Origin: Cronobacter condimenti 1330
GTDB lineage: Bacteria > Pseudomonadota > Gammaproteobacteria > Enterobacterales > Enterobacteriaceae
DNA: 64,000 bases
NCBI RefSeq assembly: GCF_001277255.1
Contig: NZ_CP012264.1
Coordinates: 868,001 to 932,000, forward strand
Direction: 5' to 3'
Shown here in pieces: positions 58,544 to 64,000 of the stretch; the first letter of the stretch is position 1; each line of letters starts with the position of its first letter. The notes beneath the pieces were generated by a model. The model made no database searches. It was not told the DNA's origin and saw only the letters and a program-made list of their open reading frames with translations. A program made the position numbers and the translations under genes.

Positions 58544-59917
58544 TCAGGAATCTGGCGTCGAACTGTTCTTCACAAACAGGGTGATTTGATCGCCCGGCTG
58601 CAAGTTGTCCGTGTCGCTGTTCCAGCGCAACACATCCTTGATGTTAACGCCATGACGCTTCGCGATGCTGGAGAGCGAGTCGCCCTTACGCACTTTGTAA
58701 GTGATACTGTCATTGTTGCTTGCCAGTGCACCGGCGTCACTGACTGTCCCGACAGAAAGCGTCTGGCCTGGTTTCAGCTTCGCGCCGCGCAGATTATTCC
58801 AGCGCTGCAAATCTTTGGTGCTCACGTTCATGCGTGCGGCAATACCTGAAAGCGTATCGCCAGAACGCACCTTATACGTTCGCGCAGACAGAGAATTATC
58901 TGCGACCAGTGTTGGCTGAACGGCGGCAATTTCACCGGCTGCCAGAGACGTGCGCAACTGCTGCACATGTTTCTTCGGCACCATCACGTACTGGGGCCCG
59001 CTAACGCCGAGGGTGGAGCCCTTAACGCCTGCGTTGAAGGTTTTCAGTTTATTCACTGAAATCCCGGCCATTTCCGCCAGCTGTTCCATTTCCACTGGAT
59101 TACTCACTTTCACACGCGCCAGCGCGCGGCTTTCATCTGTGGTTGGTAAACGCACCCCATACCGCTTGCTGTTTTTGAGTATGTCACTCAGCGCCAGCAT
59201 TTTCGGCACGTAAATTTTGGTTTCCTGTGGCAGTGAGAGCGACCAAAAATCCGTGGGTTTGCCACGTGCTTTATTCGCTTTCATTGCCTTCAATACACGA
59301 CCTTCACCGCTATTGTAGGCCGCAACCGTTAATAACCAGTCGCCGTCAAACATACGGTTCAGACGCTGCATCATGTTCAGTGCGGCGGTAGTTGATGCCA
59401 CCACATCACGACGTGCGTCGTAATTCCGGGTCTGTTTTAAACCATAATTCCGCCCCGTGCTCGGAACAATCTGCCAGATGCCTGCGGCATTCGCGCCAGA
59501 TGTCGCGTGGGGGTTAAAAGCGCTCTCCACTATGGGTAGTAGTACTAGTTCCATTGGCATATTACGTTTCTTAATCTGCCCGGCTATCCAGTACATATAC
59601 GGCTCTGCCCGTAAAGTTACATCGTGGAGATAGCTCTTATTACTCAAGTACTTCAGTTTTTGTTCGCGGATCCGGTCATTTTCCGGAATCCCCATCTTTA
59701 GCTCGTCGCCAATGAAAGTCCACAGGTCCTGATCTTGCGCGAGGAAAGTTCCATCATCCATCCATCGCGCAGAAGCCGCTCGACCAGCGAACTTTCCTGC
59801 TTCCCCTTGACCAGCCGCAGAAAGGCTCTGTGCATGCTGTTGGACGCTGCCGTCGTGTTGCGACGCCTGGCACCCCACAAGCAGGAAAGAGGCGAGTAAG
59901 ATCGCTTTTGCCTTCAT
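58544..59917 (-). CDS. mltD: membrane-bound lytic murein transglycosylase D
   Basis: MltD cleaves peptidoglycan between MurNAc and GlcNAc, releasing anhydro-muropeptides, at the outer membrane. The 457-residue precursor is a lipoprotein (LLVGC, Cys16). It has a family 1 lytic transglycosylase domain with catalytic Glu131 (LPIVESAFNP) and the SGANAAGIWQIVPSTG block. Two C-terminal LysM repeats bind glycan (TYKVRSGDTLSGIAARM and ITYKVRKGDSLSSIAKRHG). It is monocistronic and convergent with yafE. Confidence 0.95.
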   Translation of the reverse strand: MKAKAILLASFLLVGCQASQHDGSVQQHAQSLSAAGQGEAGKFAGRAASARWMDDGTFLAQDQDLWTFIGDELKMGIPENDRIREQKLKYLSNKSYLHDVTLRAEPYMYWIAGQIKKRNMPMELVLLPIVESAFNPHATSGANAAGIWQIVPSTGRNYGLKQTRNYDARRDVVASTTAALNMMQRLNRMFDGDWLLTVAAYNSGEGRVLKAMKANKARGKPTDFWSLSLPQETKIYVPKMLALSDILKNSKRYGVRLPTTDESRALARVKVSNPVEMEQLAEMAGISVNKLKTFNAGVKGSTLGVSGPQYVMVPKKHVQQLRTSLAAGEIAAVQPTLVADNSLSARTYKVRSGDTLSGIAARMNVSTKDLQRWNNLRGAKLKPGQTLSVGTVSDAGALASNNDSITYKVRKGDSLSSIAKRHGVNIKDVLRWNSDTDNLQPGDQITLFVKNSSTPDS

Positions 59918-59988
59918 GTGTGTGTCAATAGTTGCTTAAAAGACGAGCAATGATAACGGCGAAGTTTCTCGAATACAAGCAAGAATTT

Positions 59989-60744
59989 TTAGAAGTTATC
60001 TTTCTTTGACCTTAACCACGCGAATCTTTCTTCAGGGGGAGACAACATCAGGTCTGGGTTAATTTTACCAATTAAATCATTATCTTCTAATCGGAGATAA
60101 AGATTTATTCGACGCTCATTTTTAAGAATTGAAGGTAGTGTTTTTTGATTTTTTGCACGTAACTCATTAACTTCTCGATAATATTGGGTTAAAGCGGGAT
60201 CGTCAGGCAAAATAGCCACTAAAAACTTAAGATTGCTTAATGTGTACTCGTGGGCGCAGCAAATCAGCGTATCTTCTGGTAAAGCGTTTATTTTCTGGAA
60301 TGATTGGTACATCTGCGCGGGCGTGCCTTCGAAGAGACGTCCACAGCCGCCGGAAAACATCGTGTCGCCACAAAATAGATAAGGGAAACTGAAATATGAG
60401 AAATGTCCTAAAGTGTGACCTGGCGTAGAGAATGCAAGGAATTCGCAACCCAGAATGTTGAACTTCTCACCATCGTTGACTATAACCTGCGCGCCTTTAC
60501 TTCGGGTTTCCTGCGGGCCATAAACCACCATATCCGGAAACCGCGTCAGCAGCTCTTTGACGCCGCCGGTGTGATCATGATGATGATGCGTGAGCAAAAT
60601 CGCCACCGGCTGCCATTGGTTCTCCTCGATGGCACGAAAAACAGGTTCGGCCTCGCCAGGGTCAACAATCAGGCATTTTCCTTCTTCATTATTCAACACC
60701 CAGATGTAGTTATCCTCGAAAGCAGGAATACTGTTAAGATTCAT
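59989..60744 (-). CDS. gloB: hydroxyacylglutathione hydrolase (glyoxalase II)
   Basis: GloB hydrolyses S-lactoylglutathione to D-lactate, finishing methylglyoxal detoxification. The 251-residue protein has the metallo-beta-lactamase motif THHHHDHTGG (52-61), which binds the two metals. The later ligands lie in STPGHTLGHFSY, FCGDTMFSGGCG and CAHEYT. It is divergent from yafS across about 30 bp. AGGTGA precedes ATG60744. Confidence 0.96.
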   Translation of the reverse strand: MNLNSIPAFEDNYIWVLNNEEGKCLIVDPGEAEPVFRAIEENQWQPVAILLTHHHHDHTGGVKELLTRFPDMVVYGPQETRSKGAQVIVNDGEKFNILGCEFLAFSTPGHTLGHFSYFSFPYLFCGDTMFSGGCGRLFEGTPAQMYQSFQKINALPEDTLICCAHEYTLSNLKFLVAILPDDPALTQYYREVNELRAKNQKTLPSILKNERRINLYLRLEDNDLIGKINPDLMLSPPEERFAWLRSKKDNF

Positions 60745-60776
60745 AATTCACCTCTCATGCGTTACGGAAGGTAGTG

Positions 60777-61493
60777 ATGAAACCGGCAAGGACATCCGCG
60801 ACACTCAGCGCACCGGCCCACTGGGATGCATTTTCCTGGGGCGACACTTATCGCGCGGCGCTTGAGCGGGAACTTCAGCCCTGGCTTGGAAAAATGTATG
60901 GCTTTCATTTGCTTAAGATAGGCAATCTGAGCGCCGGGATAAATACGGAAGCCTGCGCCATTTCACATCAGGTCAACATCGCTCTGCAAGGCGATGCGCT
61001 ACAGGTTCAGGGCGATCCGCTTCATTTGCCGTTTGCCGCGAAATCCGTTGATGCTTGCCTGCTCGCCCATACGCTTCCCTGGTGCGACGATCCGCACCGT
61101 TTGCTGAATGAGGCGGATCGCGTGCTTATCGACGATGGCTGGCTCATCATGACTGGTTTTAATCCCGTCAGTCTGTTGGGGGCCGCTAAACTGCTGCCGT
61201 TTGTGCGTAAACGTGCGCCAGTAAATAGCCGGATGTTTACCATGATGCGTCAGATGGACTGGCTCTCGCTGCTTAATTTTGAGCTGCTCTATTATAGCCG
61301 CTGCCAGGTGCTGCCGTGGTGTCGGCAGGGCGGAAAAATGCTGACAAAACATCTGCCTGCGCTGGGGTGTTTGCAGGTGATGGTGGCACGCAAGCGCACC
61401 ATCCCGTTGACCATCAATCCCTTGATGAAGCCGCGCGCTCGCACGCAGCTACGCCCGGCAGTCGGCGCTACGCGGCAGTATCGAAAACCTTAA
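60777..61493 (+). CDS. yafS: methyltransferase-like protein YafS
   Basis: This 238-residue protein resembles a class I SAM-dependent methyltransferase but with a weak glycine motif. GNLSAG lies in place of the usual motif I, and PLHLPFAAKSVDACLLAHTLPW, RVLIDDGWLIMTGFN and SLLNFE follow. It matches E. coli YafS along its length; no reaction is known. I chose the ATG at 60777, after GGAAGG; a GTG immediately before it is possible. Its stop shares the TTAA at 61490-61493 with the stop of convergent rnhA. Confidence 0.9.
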   Translation: MKPARTSATLSAPAHWDAFSWGDTYRAALERELQPWLGKMYGFHLLKIGNLSAGINTEACAISHQVNIALQGDALQVQGDPLHLPFAAKSVDACLLAHTLPWCDDPHRLLNEADRVLIDDGWLIMTGFNPVSLLGAAKLLPFVRKRAPVNSRMFTMMRQMDWLSLLNFELLYYSRCQVLPWCRQGGKMLTKHLPALGCLQVMVARKRTIPLTINPLMKPRARTQLRPAVGATRQYRKP

Positions 61494-61966
61494 CTGGCCG
61501 CCGCTTCCGGCTGATAGCCGGTGTCTTCCAGTGTCGGCGCCATAGCTGCAGCGCGCGCCAGTTCATCACAGCGCTCGTTTTCGGGGTGCCCCGCGTGGCC
61601 TTTAACCCATTCCCATTTGATTTCGTGCTGGCTCAGCGCTGCATCCAGCCGCTGCCATAAGTCGACATTCTTAACGGGTTTTTTGTCTGCGGTTTTCCAG
61701 CCGCGGCGCTTCCAGTTGTGGATCCACTGGGTAATACCCTGGCGCACATACTGACTGTCTGTACTGAGCGTGACCGTGCAGTGCTCACGCAACGCCTCCA
61801 GCGAGACAATCGCCGCCATTAGCTCCATGCGGTTATTGGTCGTCAGGCGATAACCCGCGCTAAAAGTACGCTCATGCTGCTTATAGCGCAAAATGGCGCC
61901 GTAGCCGCCCGGCCCTGGGTTCCCGAGACAAGAACCATCGGTGAAAATTTCTACCTGTTTACGCAT
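61490..61966 (-). CDS. rnhA: ribonuclease HI
   Basis: RNase HI degrades the RNA strand of RNA-DNA hybrids, limiting R-loops and origin-independent initiation. The 158-residue protein has the four active-site acids at Asp10 (FTDGSC), Glu48 (NRMELMA), Asp70 (STDSQYV) and Asp134 (region ERCDELAR), like E. coli but with a few extra C-terminal residues. The ATG at 61966 gives the standard start; a longer reading to 62065 would run through dnaQ. It is divergent from dnaQ across 52 bp, the classical rnhA-dnaQ promoter region. Confidence 0.96.
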   Translation of the reverse strand: MRKQVEIFTDGSCLGNPGPGGYGAILRYKQHERTFSAGYRLTTNNRMELMAAIVSLEALREHCTVTLSTDSQYVRQGITQWIHNWKRRGWKTADKKPVKNVDLWQRLDAALSQHEIKWEWVKGHAGHPENERCDELARAAAMAPTLEDTGYQPEAAAS

Positions 61967-62018
61967 CTCTGGTAGACTTCCTGTGAGTAAAAAGCCAAGT
62001 CTGACATAAACGAGCGCT

Positions 62019-62744
62019 ATGAGCACAGCTATTACACGACAGATCGTTCTGGATACTGAAACCACCGGTATGAACCAGATAGGCGTCCATTATGAAGGAC
62101 ACCGCATTATTGAGATTGGTGCGGTTGAAGTCATCAACCGCCGCCTGACCGGCAACAACTTTCACGTTTACCTTAAGCCCGATCGGCTGGTGGACCCGGA
62201 GGCCTTTATGGTTCACGGGATCTCCGACGAGTTTTTGCTAAATAAACCCGTTTTCGGCGATGTGGTGGACGATTTTCTCGATTACATCCGTGGCGCTGAG
62301 CTTGTCATCCACAATGCGTCGTTCGATATCGGCTTTATGGATTACGAATTCGGTATGCTCAACCGCGGCATTCCGAAGACCGAAACGTTCTGCAAAATCA
62401 CCGATAGCCTGGCGCTGGCCCGTAAAATGTTCCCGGGCAAGCGTAACAGCCTTGATGCGTTGTGCTCCCGGTACGAAATAGATAACACCAAGCGTACGTT
62501 GCACGGGGCATTACTCGACTCCCAAATTCTGGCGGATGTCTATCTGGCGATGACCGGTGGGCAGACGTCCATCGCGTTCGCAATGGAAGGCGATGGACAG
62601 CAGCAGCAGGGCGATACCGGCATTCAGCGCGTGCAGGCGTCACGTCTGAAAGTCGTCCGCGCTTGCGATGAAGAGCTGGTGGCCCATGAATCACGTCTTG
62701 ATCTGGTGCAGAAAAAGGGCGGAAGCTGCCTCTGGCGCGCCTGA
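62019..62744 (+). CDS. dnaQ: DNA polymerase III epsilon subunit (proofreading exonuclease)
   Basis: DnaQ supplies the 3'-5' proofreading activity of Pol III and binds DnaE. The 241-residue protein has the DEDDh exonuclease motifs: LDTETTGM with Asp12 and Glu14, VIHNASFDIGFMD, and HGALLDSQILADVY. A flexible linker rich in Gln and Gly (near residues 185-195) and the C-terminal DnaE-binding segment ending GGSCLWRA follow. It is divergent from rnhA and precedes a second tRNA-Asp, as in E. coli. Confidence 0.97.
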   Translation: MSTAITRQIVLDTETTGMNQIGVHYEGHRIIEIGAVEVINRRLTGNNFHVYLKPDRLVDPEAFMVHGISDEFLLNKPVFGDVVDDFLDYIRGAELVIHNASFDIGFMDYEFGMLNRGIPKTETFCKITDSLALARKMFPGKRNSLDALCSRYEIDNTKRTLHGALLDSQILADVYLAMTGGQTSIAFAMEGDGQQQQGDTGIQRVQASRLKVVRACDEELVAHESRLDLVQKKGGSCLWRA

Positions 62745-62876
62745 GTACGCTGAAAACGCAGACAAAATCGCCGCGCGGGCGATTTTTAAAGCAAACGATT
62801 CAAAATGTGAGAAAAACCGTTGACGGCTCCAGGGGCAGCCCGTAATATTCGCCCCGTTCCCCAGGGAACACAACGC

Positions 62877-62953
62877 GGAGCGGTAGTTCAGTCGGTTAGA
62901 ATACCTGCCTGTCACGCAGGGGGTCGCGGGTTCGAGTCCCGTCCGTTCCGCCA
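62877..62953 (+). tRNA. aspV: tRNA-Asp (GTC), second copy
   Basis: This 77-nt tRNA is identical to the tRNA-Asp at the end of the rRNA operon: starts GGAGCGGTAGTTCAG, anticodon GTC, encoded CCA. It lies downstream of dnaQ, as aspV does in E. coli, and is followed by its own terminator. Confidence 0.97.
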
Positions 62954-62960
62954 CTATTCA

Positions 62961-62994
62961 GAAAGCCCGAATCAGCAATGATTCGGGCTTTCGT
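62961..62994 (+). terminator. hairpin terminator after tRNA-Asp
   Basis: A 14-bp perfect stem, GAAAGCCCGAATCA (62961-62974) with TGATTCGGGCTTTC (62979-62992), has a GCAA loop. There is little T-run after it, but the stem is very strong. Confidence 0.85.
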
Positions 62995-63480
62995 CATTTC
63001 AGCGCGCCTTAAATGCCGCATCCTTTTCCCCTCTTTTTATCTTTTCATTGTTCCTTTTCCCGCCAACCTTTTGTGCGCCGGGGCATGCGTTTTAAATAAA
63101 AGGTGATGTCGCCGAAGGCACCCGACATGGGCTGGCGCTACGTTGCGCGCGTGCGAACATTGCCGTTATAAATACAGCGCATTTAATGACAGACGGATCG
63201 CTGGAGGAATAAGGGCTCCACTGAATGCCAGGCCGTCTCCATTTAATCGCGTGGGCATGGATTCTGAAACCAGTCGCGATGTTTTTCTTATGTATTTTAT
63301 CAATGGGAGGGCGGTTGAATTTTAAAGAATGGCTCTGCGGCACGCTCATCTCATTCATGAGTGTAATGACGAGCGTAGAATATCGGGTAAAAGCCATTTT
63401 CTGAAACAGCGATATTTATTTCCGACAAAGTTCGTCGCCACCCTCTAAAAAAGTATCGCGCATCCCTCGCCGTGAGTTTA
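62995..63480. other. gene-free stretch between tRNA-Asp and yafV
   Basis: I see no convincing gene in these 486 bp on either strand. The longest open readings are 60 to 101 codons, lack ribosome-binding sites and known motifs, and look random. E. coli has yafT and yafU in this interval, and I can find no recognisable trace of either. No tRNA-end repeat or insertion-sequence end was seen. Confidence 0.6.
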
Positions 63481-63507
63481 ATCAGGGCTGCTTTTAGCAG
63501 CCCTGAT
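63481..63507 (-). terminator. hairpin after yafV, probable terminator
   Basis: A 12-bp perfect stem, ATCAGGGCTGCT (63481-63492) with AGCAGCCCTGAT (63496-63507), has a 3-nt loop. It lies just past yafV on the minus strand. The following TTAAAC is a poor T-run. Confidence 0.6.
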
Positions 63508-63520
63508 GCGCTATTCCAGC

Positions 63521-64000
63521 TTAAAGCGGTCGGCGTCCTGCCAGGCGGGGGTAGTCGTTCAGCGACTCCAGAGACAGCTCCGCTTCCAGACGAACCGCCT
63601 GATGCGCGTCGCTGGCGGTAATAATTTCACCCTGCGGGTTAATGATACGACTGTCACCGCGATAGTGATGACCGTTGCCGTCGCTCCCCACCCGATTGCA
63701 GCCTGCGACATACGCCTGGTTTTCGATAGCACGGGCGGTCAGCAGCGCCTGCCAGTGCAGGGCGCGCGGGGCAGGCCAGTTCGCTACATAGAGCGCCAGG
63801 TCGTAATCGTTGCAGTTGCGCGACCATACCGGAAAGCGCAGGTCATAACAGATGAGCGGCAGAATGCGCCAGCCGCGCCATTGCACGATAATCCGCGTGT
63901 CGCCCGCCACATAATGCTGATGCTCGTCGGCCATGCGGAACAGGTGACGTTTGTCGTAGCGGTGCACCGCGCCCTGCGGCTCGACCAGCAGAAAACGGTT
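63521..64000 (-). CDS. yafV: omega-amidase YafV, 5' part beyond window, altered C-terminus
   Basis: This is the C-terminal 160 residues of a nitrilase-superfamily amidase that hydrolyses omega-amides such as 2-oxoglutaramate or 2-oxosuccinamate, in methionine salvage and glutamine metabolism. The catalytic cysteine is in PLICYDLRFPVWSR, and the lysine region YDKRHLFRM is visible. The last residues read NDYPRLAGRRPL, while the E. coli protein ends PAWQDADEFRLW. The other frame encodes PAWQDADRFKLE with a stop at 63511-63513. A one-base change in the G5 run at 63547-63551 would restore it. Codons before 64000 are outside the window. Confidence 0.88.
   Translation of the reverse strand, partial: NRFLLVEPQGAVHRYDKRHLFRMADEHQHYVAGDTRIIVQWRGWRILPLICYDLRFPVWSRNCNDYDLALYVANWPAPRALHWQALLTARAIENQAYVAGCNRVGSDGNGHHYRGDSRIINPQGEIITASDAHQAVRLEAELSLESLNDYPRLAGRRPL

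Noticed and set aside
62877..63000. Possible integration (att) site at tRNA-Asp
   Set aside because: tRNA 3' ends are common integration sites, but no second copy of the 3' end, integrase gene or phage gene lies downstream in the window. The other identical stretch is a full tRNA gene.
63143..63325. Possible 60-codon gene after the second tRNA-Asp
   Set aside because: No ribosome-binding site, no recognisable domain, and ordinary chance length for this composition.

Overview
The window is a chromosomal segment of an enterobacterium. Nearly every gene has a close relative, in the same order, in the part of the Escherichia coli K-12 map that runs from hemL through the rRNA operon rrnH to yafV. 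The GC-rich codon use, a complete 16S gene and several differences from E. coli suggest Cronobacter or a near relative (Franconibacter, Siccibacter). I recognised the genus from memory and could not check it. Compared with E. coli, cdaR, yaeI and yaeF are missing and dkgB is a wreck. A GH19 chitinase, a small periplasmic cytochrome c and an MFS transporter are extra.

Layout. 1-5193: hemL (cut by the window edge), clcA, erpA, and the mtnN-btuF-yadS operon on the minus strand. 5288-13335: dgt, degP with its SigmaE promoter and CpxR site, yaeH, dapD, glnD and map. 13454-33244: a long run of plus-strand housekeeping genes. These are rpsB-tsf with the S2-controlled leader, pyrH, frr, dxr, uppS, cdsA, rseP, bamA, skp, lpxD, fabZ, lpxA, lpxB, rnhB, dnaE and accA. 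Together they cover translation, isoprenoid and phospholipid precursors, outer-membrane assembly, lipid A, replication and fatty-acid synthesis. 33407-41884: the frameshifted chitinase, ldcC, yaeR, tilS, the cytochrome c, rof-yaeP, yaeQ-arfB and nlpE. 41946-47532 (minus): proS, trmO-rcsF and metNIQ with a MetJ operator. 47723-53909: gmhB, then a complete rRNA operon with P1 and P2 promoters, boxA, 16S, tRNA-Ile(GAT), tRNA-Ala(TGC), 23S, 5S, tRNA-Asp(GTC) and a terminator. 53910-64000: dkgB remnant, yafC with a divergent MFS gene, yafD, yafE, mltD, gloB, yafS, rnhA/dnaQ, a second tRNA-Asp, a gene-free stretch, and yafV (cut by the window edge).

Envelope biology is the strongest theme. DegP, RseP, BamA, Skp, NlpE and RcsF make, fold or monitor outer-membrane proteins and feed the SigmaE, Cpx and Rcs stress systems. 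LpxD, LpxA, LpxB, FabZ and GmhB build lipopolysaccharide, and UppS, CdsA and MltD serve peptidoglycan and phospholipid metabolism.

I found no CRISPR array, phage, insertion sequence or toxin-antitoxin module, and no convincing new multi-gene system. The points most worth a second look are local: a one-base frameshift that splits the chitinase, a duplicated dnaE 3' end before accA, the dkgB pseudogene, a C-terminal frameshift in yafV, and the accessory MFS and cytochrome c genes.
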